A stretch of 64,000 nucleotides of DNA from Candidatus Sumerlaeota bacterium (GCA_012513815.1 JAAZBM010000014.1:62001-126000), one strand, 5' to 3'; shown: positions 1 to 8,788, counted from the first letter of the stretch. Numbers and translations are program-made. Notes: generated from the letters alone by a model not told the origin.

Positions 1-164
1 CCCGTTTCTCTATCAATTTTGATACAGGGATTGAGATACTTTTGCAAACCCTTTGCCAATGCTTTGAGCAGAGCTTGCTCGAGCGCATCACAGACAACTT
101 CCACGGGTAAAGCACGATCCTTACTGACGGCAAAGATATATTTCTTCAGTTCTTCAGGTTTCAT
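1..164 (-). CDS. nusA: Transcription termination/antitermination factor NusA, N-terminal fragment
   Basis: Only the first 54 or so codons are present; the gene runs off the left edge. Reading leftwards from an ATG at 164, the product starts MKPEELKKYIFAVSKDRALP and continues through a helix with EVVCDALEQALLKAL to INKID-like CIKIDRETG. This matches the NusA N-terminal RNA-polymerase-binding domain, where family members have a VS.EKalP..k...ALE.Al pattern followed by a basic helix and an IDR.tG strand. NusA binds RNA polymerase and modulates pausing, termination and antitermination. A GGAG ribosome-binding site lies six bases upstream of the ATG. The S1, KH and C-terminal domains are outside the window, so completeness cannot be judged. 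Confidence 0.8.
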   Translation of the reverse strand, partial: MKPEELKKYIFAVSKDRALPVEVVCDALEQALLKALAKGLQKYLNPCIKIDRET

Positions 165-219
165 TGTAAACTCCAATCGTCCAAAATTGACAAATGAAAC
201 TATCTATAAATAAATAGAA

Positions 220-246
220 AAAGATGGGTAAAGTCAACCCATCTTT
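220..246 (-). terminator. Rho-independent terminator after the 325-1134 gene
   Basis: A perfect 10-bp stem (AAAGATGGGT at 220-229 with ACCCATCTTT at 237-246) encloses a 7-base loop. On the minus strand it is followed by a T-rich run, TTCTATTTATTTATAG. It sits between the stop of the secreted protein at 325 and the start of nusA at 164, so it probably ends the upstream transcript and leaves nusA to its own promoter. Confidence 0.75.
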
Positions 247-324
247 CTCTATGCCAAAAATACTTGGCAGAAAGTTACACTTATACTAGATTACAGCAAC
301 TTATACTTCTATATCATTTTTATT

Positions 325-1134
325 CTAAAAATTTACTTGTCCTGCGCCACCACCGGCAGCCATTCCAGGCATTGCGCCCGGGCCCATACCTGGGGTAGCC
401 ATGCCACCCATTCCCGGCATACCCATACCCATGCCCATGCCATCCATTTGTTGTCCTTGCTGTTGCTGCTGTTTCATCATCTGCATCTGCTGGTTATGCA
501 TGGACACAAAACTTTGCGTAATCGTCTTAGCAACTTCATTCTTGCCATCACTACCTGTCGATTGCCTTGTAAGTAACGTTTTGTCTACACTCTTGGATTT
601 TGTTTTCTTCTTGTTATCATCAAACAGAGACTTGGCAGACATCATATCCTGATTGAGTTTGGTAATGAACTGCGTTCCCATAGCCTCACGTTTGGCATCA
701 CGTTGAGCAAGACGCAATGTATCCACCTCTTGCATCGCAAGCTTTGTCTTGTTCAGGACTTCACGGCGCATCGACTCATCGAGCTTTTTCTGACGCAGAA
801 CATTGTGATAACACGTAATCGCATTCTCATACGCTTCGGGAGCATCCAGAGCCTTGAGCGAACGCCCTTCACGCACAGCCAATGCCGCAGTAATCAAATT
901 CAGACGCATTGCGTCGGGTTGCAACTGGCTTGCTTTGAGGAAGTTATTATAAGCATTGTAATAATCAACACAATCCAAAGCCTGTACCCCACTGGTATAG
1001 TAGGCAAGAGCCTCTTCTGAGAATGAAGATAACTCTGTTCTATCCGGTAGCGCGTATTCTTCGGCACATGCCATGGCGCTTACAAACGCAAAGCCAATCA
1101 ACAGCCCTTTTCGTAAAAACTTCGATATATTCAA
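325..1134 (-). CDS. Secreted TPR-like protein with Met/Gly/Gln-rich tail, function unknown
   Basis: 269 residues. It begins with a basic stretch and a hydrophobic segment ending ACAEE, a likely signal peptide cleaved near residue 24. Residues 35-140 are helical with TPR-like spacing (YYNAYNNFLKASQLQPDA and a second repeat), followed by a charged, probably coiled region. The last 60 residues are low complexity: a Gln/Met run (MQMMKQQQQQGQQMDG) and then GMGMGMPGMGG-type repeats. The start is a TTG at 1132-1134 with a good GGAG site eight bases upstream. The gene stands alone, followed by a terminator and divergent from phoU. No family is recognised. The tail could mediate protein contact or metal binding, but that is a guess. 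Confidence 0.6.
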   Translation of the reverse strand: MNISKFLRKGLLIGFAFVSAMACAEEYALPDRTELSSFSEEALAYYTSGVQALDCVDYYNAYNNFLKASQLQPDAMRLNLITAALAVREGRSLKALDAPEAYENAITCYHNVLRQKKLDESMRREVLNKTKLAMQEVDTLRLAQRDAKREAMGTQFITKLNQDMMSAKSLFDDNKKKTKSKSVDKTLLTRQSTGSDGKNEVAKTITQSFVSMHNQQMQMMKQQQQQGQQMDGMGMGMGMPGMGGMATPGMGPGAMPGMAAGGGAGQVNF

Positions 1135-1228
1135 AGCTCTGTCTCCACATTAATTCTTCAGCAATTTGGATTTATATACAGCCAATTCTGGCAAAATATA
1201 CCATCTAAAATTGTATACCACTACCAAA

Positions 1229-1290
1229 TGCAACTGTTGCACAACTATCTCGTTTTATGCTTGTAGAAATATCTACAGATAAGTTTATCT
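1229..1290. promoter_or_regulatory. Cluster of three perfect inverted repeats upstream of phoU
   Basis: Within 62 bases of the divergent intergenic region there are three palindromes: TGCAACTGTTGCA (1229-1241, six-base arms), TGTAGAAATATCTACA (1262-1277, six-base arms) and AGATAAGTTTATCT (1277-1290, six-base arms). The last two share one base. They lie 50-110 bases before the phoU start and could serve as operators for either divergent gene or as leader hairpins. No match to a known operator is claimed. Confidence 0.35.
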
Positions 1291-1337
1291 CTATCGACCT
1301 CTATTATTTTGTGACCATTGTTGAAAGGATTTGAAAC

Positions 1338-2039
1338 ATGACATCGCATATATCACAAATCATCAAACAAGAACAATTGTTTCCTATCCTCCATTTTCAA
1401 AAACAGCAACTTCATTTCTTTGCTGAAAACATTGTTACAATGGCCAACGATGTCAAGAGTCTTCTGAAGCTTGGTTGTCAAATCATGGAAAAGCCCGAGG
1501 ACTATGCCAATACCGGCTCAAAGCTCTCAAGAGAAACCCGCACGAAAATTGCTCAGTTGGAGGACATCAACGAGGAAAGTATCATCAAGCTATTGGCGAC
1601 GCAGCGACCGCTCGAAACGGATTTTCGTCTTCTTGTTATCTCGCTGAAAATCAATAACGACATACACCGCATGAGCAATCAGGCCGGTAATATCGTGGAT
1701 GGTTTTTTGCGTCTGAGACAATTACCCTCGGAAGATTTCAAGGCTAGCTATTACAAGATGATTGAAGCGGTCAATACGATGATTAACGACACAATGAGCG
1801 CGTACACAAATATCGACAAAACTCTGGCGGAAAAAGTAATGAAGCGAGATGACAAGGTGGATTCGCTGAACCTGTCACTGATTCGCCAGCTGATTGAACT
1901 AGCAGAACAATACCCCGAGGAAGCGGACGCTTGCATCAAGCAAGTCTTGATTATCCGCAATCTCGAGCGCATTGGAGACTTTTGCAATAATATCGCGGAC
2001 CAAGTAGTTTCATATTCAAAAGGGTGCATGATTAGTTGA
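1338..2039 (+). CDS. phoU: PhoU-family phosphate uptake/signalling regulator
   Basis: 233 residues, the usual PhoU length, all-helical with two repeated three-helix bundles. The first repeat carries the DFRLLVISLKINNDIHRM segment and the second ends in IIRNLERIGDFCNNIADQVV, the family signature with the acidic/Asn metal-binding residues of PhoU (E-R-x-x-D-x-x-x-N). PhoU proteins link the Pst phosphate transporter to the PhoR kinase. No pst or pho genes are in the window. An AAAGGA ribosome-binding site precedes the ATG. The gene is followed 49 bases later by atpC in the same direction, an unusual pairing that may place the epsilon subunit under phosphate-responsive transcription (inference). 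Confidence 0.85.
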   Translation: MTSHISQIIKQEQLFPILHFQKQQLHFFAENIVTMANDVKSLLKLGCQIMEKPEDYANTGSKLSRETRTKIAQLEDINEESIIKLLATQRPLETDFRLLVISLKINNDIHRMSNQAGNIVDGFLRLRQLPSEDFKASYYKMIEAVNTMINDTMSAYTNIDKTLAEKVMKRDDKVDSLNLSLIRQLIELAEQYPEEADACIKQVLIIRNLERIGDFCNNIADQVVSYSKGCMIS

Positions 2040-2088
2040 TTGTAGTTGTTATTATGTAACAAAGAATCATTTTTAGGACAACACAGTA

Positions 2089-2376
2089 ATGGCAGAATTC
2101 AAGCTTATCGTTTTGACACAAGAAGGCAAGGTATATGACGACAATGTAACAACGGTCACATTACCGAGCACGAATGGCTATTTTGGCGTTTTGGCTCATC
2201 ATGCGCCGTTGGTCTCGATCCTTGGCAAAGGCTTGATTACGATCCAACAAAGCGGAAAAAGTGGCTATTTGCAAGCAGAATTGTCCGGAGGATTTGCCGA
2301 AACATCCAATAACACAATGACTATCCTTGCCGACTCGATGACGGAATTGAAGTCGGTTCAACCGTCCAAAAATTAA
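2089..2376 (+). CDS. atpC: F1F0 ATP synthase epsilon subunit, short form
   Basis: 95 residues. Nearly the whole protein is the N-terminal beta-sandwich of epsilon: FKLIVLTQEGKVYDDNVTTVTLPSTNGYFGVLAHHAPLVSILGKG is the conserved opening, with the HAPLV motif, followed by strands ending NTMTILADS. E. coli epsilon has about 139 residues; the C-terminal helical hairpin that inhibits the enzyme is absent here. Short epsilons are known in other phyla. Epsilon joins gamma in the central rotor. The gene is separated from the other ATP synthase genes of the window (7199-11989) and lies after phoU; atpD, its usual partner, is not adjacent. Confidence 0.85.
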   Translation: MAEFKLIVLTQEGKVYDDNVTTVTLPSTNGYFGVLAHHAPLVSILGKGLITIQQSGKSGYLQAELSGGFAETSNNTMTILADSMTELKSVQPSKN

Positions 2377-2401
2377 TCTGTCGCTTAGCTTACTTCGCCC
2401 T

Positions 2402-3595
2402 ATGCTCCAGTTACATTCGATTGTCCCAAGAGATTACCAGGCGTGCATTGCGTTCTGTAATCGTCTTCGATATGTTTTCGTTCTCATTCTGCTAACATTA
2501 TGTCTATCTGTAACCGCTTCACAAGGTCCGTTTGCAGCTGACTCGGAGACAACGGTGCCTCGTAAGAGTCTTTCGACCTTGTACAGTCAGGACATTGTTC
2601 TCTCATCCACACATCAACGGCTATATGAGTTTCAGTATCTCCAAAAGAACAAAGGTCAACTGAATCTGATTATCAAAAATCTTGATGCGGCTCGCCGAAG
2701 TGTCGCCAGAACAGTGGCGGATGCTTTTTTGATACGGATGGAAATAATACTCGTTCCTGACGCCAAAGCGCTCATGCAAATGGTCGGCGACTGGGCAGAG
2801 CACAGCACGGCCGTCGTCATCTCCTCGACGCAGCAAATGATCATCAATTGCGATGCGATTCAAACACAATCGTCTCAAGTAATTCTTCAGGTCTTGACCC
2901 ATGAGATGGCGCATCTTTACCTCAGCATACGGCTCAAAGCTCCCATCCCTCGCTGGCTCAACGAAGGAATCGCCATGCGTATCGCAGGTGACTGGAATCC
3001 GCATTATCACAGTACGTTGGCATGGGCAGTACTCATGCACAAGACGATTCCGTTGCGGAATCTCGAATCATCTTTTCCTGTGGAAGCGAATTACCAACAA
3101 CTGGCCTATTGCGAGTCGTATTCTGTCACAGACTTTATCATTAGAAAACAGTTTGCCGGTAGCTTACCTCTGTTCTTATCGACCATCAGCGGGACGCAGG
3201 GGATCAACAACGCGCAGAGTTACTTCCAATACGACTACAGAGAATCAATTGAATACGAATGGCTCAAGAGTAATTACGGAGTCAAGGCTCTTGTCAGCGC
3301 TATCCTGAGCGAAAACACACCATGGGTCTTTGTTCTGATTCTGACGATTATCGCATGGATTTCCATCTTGCGAAGGAAGAGACAACAACGCAGAATATGG
3401 GCTTTGGAAACGCAAATTGAACAGATGCGCCATGACTATGAGTCGATAGCCAAAGAACCGACTAATGAAGAAATTGAAGAGGAAGTCTTGAGAAATCTGC
3501 CTCCCGAGAAGCATTCGCCAACGCCTCCTCCGATAGCATCTTTTCCGATGAAACCTCCGGTCCCGCCACCACCCGAGCCAAAAGATTCCGAATAA
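2402..3595 (+). CDS. Membrane-anchored gluzincin-type metalloprotease (peptidase MA-like)
   Basis: 397 residues. An N-terminal hydrophobic segment (about residues 22-40) acts as signal or anchor. The catalytic zinc motif HEMAH lies at residues 167-171, with the third ligand in WLNEGIA (Glu188), the HExxH...E pattern of gluzincins of the peptidase MA-like family. A second membrane helix (about 302-318) is followed by a basic stretch, a coiled-coil-like acidic region and a proline-rich tail, PPPIASFPMKPPVPPPP, probably cytoplasmic. It starts 25 bases after atpC without a clear ribosome-binding site, so the start is uncertain. The substrate is unknown. Its 3' end faces the small membrane gene at 3599. 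Confidence 0.7.
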   Translation: MLQLHSIVPRDYQACIAFCNRLRYVFVLILLTLCLSVTASQGPFAADSETTVPRKSLSTLYSQDIVLSSTHQRLYEFQYLQKNKGQLNLIIKNLDAARRSVARTVADAFLIRMEIILVPDAKALMQMVGDWAEHSTAVVISSTQQMIINCDAIQTQSSQVILQVLTHEMAHLYLSIRLKAPIPRWLNEGIAMRIAGDWNPHYHSTLAWAVLMHKTIPLRNLESSFPVEANYQQLAYCESYSVTDFIIRKQFAGSLPLFLSTISGTQGINNAQSYFQYDYRESIEYEWLKSNYGVKALVSAILSENTPWVFVLILTIIAWISILRRKRQQRRIWALETQIEQMRHDYESIAKEPTNEEIEEEVLRNLPPEKHSPTPPPIASFPMKPPVPPPPEPKDSE

Positions 3596-3598
3596 ACT

Positions 3599-3796
3599 TT
3601 AGTCCTCGGAAGATTTGTCGTCGTCTTTGTTCTTGTCGCCATGCACAAAAACATCAAGCTTCTCTTTGCATTGAGCAAGACGGAAAAGCAAAAGGATAAT
3701 GGCTCCGCCAAAGATTGCGTTCAGAATCATCGACCATAGGAGCAGAATCAGAACAACATCAATATTAACCGTTTGTGTCAACAAAATTTGTCTCAT
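3599..3796 (-). CDS. Small single-span membrane protein, coupled to yicC
   Basis: 65 residues from an ATG that overlaps the yicC stop codon as ATGA (3793-3796), which favours this start over an upstream in-frame one inside yicC. Residues 10-37 form one hydrophobic span (VVLILLLWSMILNAIFGGAI), followed by a short basic turn and a very acidic/basic tail, GDKNKDDDKSSED. No family is recognised. The overlap suggests translational coupling with yicC; its job is unknown. Confidence 0.55.
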   Translation of the reverse strand: MRQILLTQTVNIDVVLILLLWSMILNAIFGGAIILLLFRLAQCKEKLDVFVHGDKNKDDDKSSED

Positions 3797-4695
3797 GCGA
3801 TATTCTGAACCTGCTCTCTGATCTTTTCGATTTCCGTTTTCATCTCGACGCACAAAGCCGATGCTTCAACACTGCGGCATTTGTTTGCGGTTGTCGTCGC
3901 TTCGCGCAACATCTCTTGAACAAGAAAATCCAGACTCTTCCCAATCAGTGCATCATCTTGCCCTGTGATTAGTTTTGTGAATGCTTCCAAATGCGCTTTC
4001 ATCCGTACTAACTCTTCACAAATATCGCACTTGTCCGCAAACATAACGATTTCCATTTCCAAGCGGCTTTGGTTGTACTCGAGGTCTGTCTTTGCCGAAA
4101 ACTCCTTGATACGGTCACGCAACTTGTTAACATAATCCTCAAGCACCTGTTCACGTTCACGTGCAATCAAGTCGCAAAGCTCGCTCAAACGAGTAATCCT
4201 TGCAGACAAATCCTCGACCAGAAACGCGCCTTCACGCTTGCGGTTCATGAGGAATTGTTCAAATGCAAGTTGAATCCCCGAATCGATTGTTGACTTGATG
4301 CTTTCCAATGTCGCTTCATCAAATCTTAATGTATTGCCTTCATCGCAATCCAAAACGCTTGGGATACGCAACAGTGAGGGAACAGCCGCTTCTGCAAAAT
4401 CATGACCGAACTCTTTTTCAAGATCACTATAGTATTCTCGGAGTAATGGTATATTGATCACCGACTTGCTAAGCAGTGACGCATTGTTTGTCCAGCGAAT
4501 ACTTACTTCAAACTTTCCGCGAAGAACATTTTTCTTTGCCCAGTCACGTAGCTGTGGTTCCAGCGACGACAACTCGCGAGGAAGCTTGATTCCCGTGTCA
4601 AGAAATCTGTTGTTGACAGCTCTCATCTCAATCGAGAATTCGCCAAATTCACTCGAAACATTTGCCGAACCATATCCGGTCATACTGCAAACCAT
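3793..4695 (-). CDS. yicC: YicC/YloC-family endoribonuclease-like protein
   Basis: About 300 residues. The start MVCSMTGYGSA corresponds to the family N-terminus (SMTGYG/SMTaF). The N-terminal domain contains EMRAVNNRFLD and RGKFEVSIRW, and the C-terminal half contains GKSLDFLVQEMLREATTTANK, the conserved duf1732-type motif of this family. E. coli YicC is linked to RNA turnover and B. subtilis YloC is its homologue; nuclease activity has been reported for the family. I chose the ATG at 4695 over the one at 4713 because the family begins there and GAGG lies upstream. In many bacteria yicC precedes gmk and rpoZ; here a small membrane gene follows instead. Confidence 0.85.
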   Translation of the reverse strand: MVCSMTGYGSANVSSEFGEFSIEMRAVNNRFLDTGIKLPRELSSLEPQLRDWAKKNVLRGKFEVSIRWTNNASLLSKSVINIPLLREYYSDLEKEFGHDFAEAAVPSLLRIPSVLDCDEGNTLRFDEATLESIKSTIDSGIQLAFEQFLMNRKREGAFLVEDLSARITRLSELCDLIAREREQVLEDYVNKLRDRIKEFSAKTDLEYNQSRLEMEIVMFADKCDICEELVRMKAHLEAFTKLITGQDDALIGKSLDFLVQEMLREATTTANKCRSVEASALCVEMKTEIEKIREQVQNIA

Positions 4696-4825
4696 AGTAA
4701 TCTCTAACCTCATTTATGTTGTAAGATTATATACTTTTCACCATCTAAACTGTTTGTGTCCGCAACTAAATAAACAAAGATATGAATTCGATTTGTTTTT
4801 GGTTTATAATCTAATAAGTAATCTT

Positions 4826-5581
4826 ATGCATCTTGAACAACAACTCTCAAACCGCATAGGCGTTTTTTCAGACATCCATGGCAACTTACATGCGTTGGAT
4901 GCCGTCTTGTCAGCATATGATGCGCTTGGCGTCAAGGATCTGATATGCTGTGGTGATATTGTGGGCTACGGTGCCTTCCCCAATGAATGTGTCGAGAGAG
5001 TTCGTGAACGCAATATATTTTGCGTCGCAGGCAATCATGATTTCGCTGCGCTTGGATTAGTGGACATTACCTATTTCAATTTGATTGCGAAGCGTGCGCT
5101 ACTTTGGACACGAGAAGCATTGCTACCAAAGAATCTCGAGTTTCTCAAGAACCAACCCTTGGCGCTTGATTCAGATGACGCACTTTTTGTGCATGCATCA
5201 CCGCGCATGCCAGAGCAATGGAACTACATCATCACAATGGGCGACGCAAGAATCAACTTCCGACACTTCTCACAGAGAATGTGTTTCCTTGGGCATTCGC
5301 ACACACCGTTTATTGTACAGCTCGTTCCCGAAGAAGAAACGCTGTCTTGTATTGACAGACAACTTGTGCAACTGGACCCACAGAATCGTTATCTCTTTAA
5401 TGTTGGCAGTGTTGGCCAACCACGTGACGGAAACCCTGATGCATGCTTTTCGGTTCTGGATCGTGATAAAGGCACACTTGAAGTCCTACATACAAGATAC
5501 GATATCGAGGCGGCGCAAGTAGCAATCCGTCACGCAGGATTGCCTACGGAACTTGCCGAACGCCTTGCGATGGGAATGTAA
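4826..5581 (+). CDS. Metallophosphoesterase (calcineurin-like, YfcE/MJ0936-type)
   Basis: 251 residues from the ATG at 4826; the longer frame back to 4454 lies inside yicC antisense and is not credible. The metal-binding motifs are in order: FSDIHGN (D-x-H), CCGDIVGYG (GD-x-x-G), AGNHD (GNHD), FVHASPR (H) and LGHSHTPF (GHSH). Such enzymes hydrolyse phosphomonoesters or cyclic phosphodiesters with two metal ions. A TATAAT hexamer lies at 4805-4810. The leader is short and has no clear Shine-Dalgarno. The gene is divergent from yicC and convergent with the esterase. The physiological substrate cannot be told from sequence. Confidence 0.8.
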   Translation: MHLEQQLSNRIGVFSDIHGNLHALDAVLSAYDALGVKDLICCGDIVGYGAFPNECVERVRERNIFCVAGNHDFAALGLVDITYFNLIAKRALLWTREALLPKNLEFLKNQPLALDSDDALFVHASPRMPEQWNYIITMGDARINFRHFSQRMCFLGHSHTPFIVQLVPEEETLSCIDRQLVQLDPQNRYLFNVGSVGQPRDGNPDACFSVLDRDKGTLEVLHTRYDIEAAQVAIRHAGLPTELAERLAMGM

Positions 5582-5612
5582 TTCCGAGAAACTTCCGCGT
5601 CATGCGCGAGAG

Positions 5613-7121
5613 TTACTTTTCTAGAAAGAGTTCCGCTAGATAGATGCCAATTTCCTTGGGCATATACTCGCATTTACCATATCTCTCAAAGACATCTTTA
5701 TAGGTGCCCTCGGAAGCTATGACGCGATACTCTTGATTGTCAACAATATCGATTTTAGACGGATAAATACGGTTGTCATTCTTGTCACCAGCAGCTTCTA
5801 TTTTGACAATAACAGCCTTTAGGTCCTTGCCTGTGACAGTAAACTTCTCCAGTTTGTTACGTCTGCCTACAGCGACATCCAACGCTCGTTCCGGGGTGTT
5901 AAGTCCACCGGGAGGAACCATGAACTGTGGTTCATACAAAACAATGATATCTACTTGATTAGCAAATCGTTCAAGCAAAGCTGCACCAATTGCGTCGGCC
6001 GCTTCTTTTGATTTTCCAACTGTCGTAATCGCATTCAGGGTAGAATTCAGTTTGAAGATGTCCGGGCGTATGGCGTCAGGCTCAACGTCGGACGTCGTCA
6101 TCTCTTCCCAAAGAATGCCATTCGTTTTCTCGAACACTAACCACTTGTTTTTCTTGGAGAATGGGACAGTCTGCATGTCACACTGTATTCTCAAATCTGC
6201 GGACGCGCCCGCCGTCGTCAAGCCATCGATGTCTATCGCAAAACTCTTGACATTCTTGGTGGAGATTGTCAGAACTTCAGAACCGGATGTCAGCTCTGCC
6301 TTCACGACAGCGATATCCGGAAAAGTTTCCAAGCTTAAGAGTTTGAGCCAAGAATAGGCTTTGCGTTCCCATGGCGTGCGTGTCGCAAGGGAGATTCTTT
6401 TTGGGAACTGCACATGACGATGATTCAAAATCCATTGGCAAATTTCGTCGATGTTGTCGCATAACATCGCCGTTGAATGACCGTATCCGGCCGTTTCCAA
6501 GTAGCGTAAGCTGATGCCAAGTTTTGTTAATGCAGCGGCTTCACGTCGGCTCAGGTTCGGGTCGACAACCTTATCATTGCAATCGTGCATGATGAATGGA
6601 TCCAGATTCATCGCGTTAGGCAACAGTTCCTCGCTTGTCCAGCCGGAAAACGGCAAAATCGTCGAAAACAACTCTGGATGACGCAGACCAATCCAACTTG
6701 TCCCCCAGCCGCCCATCGAATGCCCGATCAAAGCAATACGATTCACATCAATCGAATAATCTTTTTTGACCTGTTCGATGATGTCAAGAACGTCCTGTTC
6801 TGCCGATTGTCTGTAGAACCAATTGCCACGTCCATATGGCGTCACCAAAATGATACCATTACGTTTGCAAGCCTCGACGACTGTATCTAATCCCATCCAA
6901 GCCTTGTGGTCCGGGCCGTAACCATGCAACGCAACCAAAAGTGGAAAGACACCATCTGTCTCGCCTTTGTCGTTCTTCTCGGGAGTCAGTATCATGTATG
7001 GTTGTTGCGAACCATCATAGGAAGACGTAATAAATCGTTCTTCCGGGGCTATAGCAGCACCACCTGTCAGGCTTGTAAGCATAAGCATTATGAACAATAC
7101 TACCTTCTCAAAATATCTCAT
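5613..7121 (-). CDS. Secreted alpha/beta-hydrolase esterase with extra C-terminal domain
   Basis: 502 residues with a signal peptide (cleavage near residue 23, GGAAIA). The hydrolase domain covers about 30-240: LLVALHGYG gives the oxyanion loop, GHSMGG holds the nucleophile Ser near 135, DCNDKVVDP the acid, and GYGHSTAM the His, as in the PHB-depolymerase/feruloyl-esterase-like group. Residues 400-500 resemble the 5'-nucleotidase C-terminal domain: ALDVAVGRRNKLEKFTVTGK followed by YRVIAS. That second assignment is tentative. A strong AGGAGA ribosome-binding site precedes the ATG. The gene follows the ATP synthase operon but is separated from it by a terminator. The likely role is release of ester groups from polysaccharides or peptides outside the cytoplasm. 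Confidence 0.75.
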   Translation of the reverse strand: MRYFEKVVLFIMLMLTSLTGGAAIAPEERFITSSYDGSQQPYMILTPEKNDKGETDGVFPLLVALHGYGPDHKAWMGLDTVVEACKRNGIILVTPYGRGNWFYRQSAEQDVLDIIEQVKKDYSIDVNRIALIGHSMGGWGTSWIGLRHPELFSTILPFSGWTSEELLPNAMNLDPFIMHDCNDKVVDPNLSRREAAALTKLGISLRYLETAGYGHSTAMLCDNIDEICQWILNHRHVQFPKRISLATRTPWERKAYSWLKLLSLETFPDIAVVKAELTSGSEVLTISTKNVKSFAIDIDGLTTAGASADLRIQCDMQTVPFSKKNKWLVFEKTNGILWEEMTTSDVEPDAIRPDIFKLNSTLNAITTVGKSKEAADAIGAALLERFANQVDIIVLYEPQFMVPPGGLNTPERALDVAVGRRNKLEKFTVTGKDLKAVIVKIEAAGDKNDNRIYPSKIDIVDNQEYRVIASEGTYKDVFERYGKCEYMPKEIGIYLAELFLEK

Positions 7122-7145
7122 TTATCTTTCTCCTAAGAAGAAAAT

Positions 7146-7177
7146 AGGAAGCTGTCTGCGATACCAGTCAGCTTCCT
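7146..7177 (-). terminator. Terminator of the ATP synthase operon
   Basis: A 9-bp perfect stem, AGGAAGCTG (7146-7154) with CAGCTTCCT (7169-7177), extended by an inner CTG/CAG pair. On the minus strand it is followed by ATTTTCTTCTT. It lies 21 bases after the atpA stop codon and before the esterase start, so it ends the atp transcript or attenuates read-through. Confidence 0.75.
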
Positions 7178-7198
7178 GTTTGGGGACGACTTTATCAG

Positions 7199-8764
7199 TT
7201 AGTTAACAGATTGTAAAAACTGCTTCTTCCACTCTAAAATAGTTTTAGACAGTTTCTCAGCTAAGCTGTTACTCAAGTCTTTCGTTGCTTCGATTTCAAT
7301 CGCAAAATCATTAAAGTTCTTGTCAATGAACGGGAACAACCCTTTTTCGAAATCAGCAATCAGGTCAAGTTCCATATCGTCAAGATATCCATTTGTTGCC
7401 GCATAAATAATCGCGACCTGTTTCCACAAGGGATAAGGATTGAATTGGTCTTGCTTCAGAACTTCAACCAACCGCTCACCACGCGTCAACTGTGCTTTTG
7501 TGGCGACATCAAGATCAGAACCAAATTGCGCGAATGCAGCCAATTCACGATACTGTGCCAAATCCAAGCGCAACTTGCCGCCGACTTTCTTCATGGCCTT
7601 TGTCTGGGCGCTACCACCCACACGGCTAACGGAGATACCGACATTAACAGCAGGCTTGACGCCCGAATAGAACAAGTCCGGTTCGAGGAATATCTGTCCA
7701 TCTGTAATCGAAATCACGTTGGTCGGAATATACGCAGACACGTCACCCGCCTGAGTTTCAATCAAAGGCAATGCAGTCAACGAACCACCCGGCTTTTTCG
7801 CTTCAGGGCAAGACAACTTGAGAATCTCGGGATTCTCATTCAACTTCGCAGCACGTTCCAACAAACGGGAATGCAAATAGAAAACATCACCGGGATACGC
7901 TTCACGTCCGGGCGGACGACGCAGCAACAGAGACATGGTTCTGTAGGCTGTCGCTTGTTTGCTCAAGTCATCATAGATACACAGCGCATGCTGCCCGTTG
8001 TAAAGGAAGTACTCGCCCATGGCGCATCCCGCATAGGGTGCGATGTACTGCAAAGGAGCTGCTGTATCCGCAGGCGCCGAAACGATAATCGTATAGTCCA
8101 TCGCTCCGTAACGCGCCAATGTTTCTTGAACATCGACAACTGTGGAAGCTTTCTGACCAATAGCGACATAAATACAAATAACGCCCGTCCCTTTTTGGTT
8201 GATAATCGTATCAATGGCCAAGGCTGTTTTACCAATTTGACGGTCACCGATAATCAACTCACGCTGACCTCTTCCGATGGGAATCATCGCGTCAATAGCT
8301 TTAAGCCCCGTCATCAACGGTTCTTTCACGGACTGTCTCGAAATAACATTCGGGGCGACGGCTTCGACAGGTCTTGTTTCATCACAGACGATAGGCCCAT
8401 TTCCATCCACCGGTTGTCCTAGCGGATTCACGACACGGCCAATCAGCGCCGGACCAACGGGAACACTCATAACACGCTGTGTGCGACGCACGACGCCGCC
8501 TTCTTTAATATGAGTATCAGGCCCAAATAAAGCCACGCCCAAACTGGCCTCTTCAAGGTTCATTGCCAAACCCATCATCACGCTTCCGTCATCGCACTCG
8601 AACTCCAACAGTTCGTTTGCCATACAGTCCTTTAGACCATAGACCTGTGCAATCGAATCGCCGACCTTTAGAACAGTACCTTTGGAGGCAACCTCTAAAT
8701 CAGTACCAAACTTGTCCAGTTCCTGCTTAATGATTCTTGTTATTTCTTCGGGACGAATTGTCAT
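7199..8764 (-). CDS. atpA: F1F0 ATP synthase alpha subunit
   Basis: 521 residues, full length. The Walker A motif reads GDRQIGKTA (near residue 175; Ile replaces the usual Thr), and the Arg-finger region is [24 protein letters not shown] and [15 protein letters not shown] are the conserved core segments. Alpha forms the non-catalytic nucleotide sites of the F1 hexamer with beta. It is the last gene of a seven-gene operon on this strand, 24 bases after atpH. The expected atpG and atpD do not follow; instead there is a terminator and an esterase. The beta and gamma genes must lie elsewhere if the enzyme is complete. Confidence 0.97.
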   Translation of the reverse strand: MTIRPEEITRIIKQELDKFGTDLEVASKGTVLKVGDSIAQVYGLKDCMANELLEFECDDGSVMMGLAMNLEEASLGVALFGPDTHIKEGGVVRRTQRVMSVPVGPALIGRVVNPLGQPVDGNGPIVCDETRPVEAVAPNVISRQSVKEPLMTGLKAIDAMIPIGRGQRELIIGDRQIGKTALAIDTIINQKGTGVICIYVAIGQKASTVVDVQETLARYGAMDYTIIVSAPADTAAPLQYIAPYAGCAMGEYFLYNGQHALCIYDDLSKQATAYRTMSLLLRRPPGREAYPGDVFYLHSRLLERAAKLNENPEILKLSCPEAKKPGGSLTALPLIETQAGDVSAYIPTNVISITDGQIFLEPDLFYSGVKPAVNVGISVSRVGGSAQTKAMKKVGGKLRLDLAQYRELAAFAQFGSDLDVATKAQLTRGERLVEVLKQDQFNPYPLWKQVAIIYAATNGYLDDMELDLIADFEKGLFPFIDKNFNDFAIEIEATKDLSNSLAEKLSKTILEWKKQFLQSVN

Positions 8765-8788
8765 TTTATCATGTTTCCTCTAAATTTA

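Noticed and set aside
4454-4825. N-terminal extension of the metallophosphoesterase by 124 codons
   Set aside because: It lies antisense to yicC and has no family similarity; the ATG at 4826 fits the domain start.
7445-8422. Long plus-strand frame of 325 codons opposite atpA
   Set aside because: atpA is certain on the minus strand; this frame has no recognisable domain and no ribosome-binding site and is a shadow of biased codon use.
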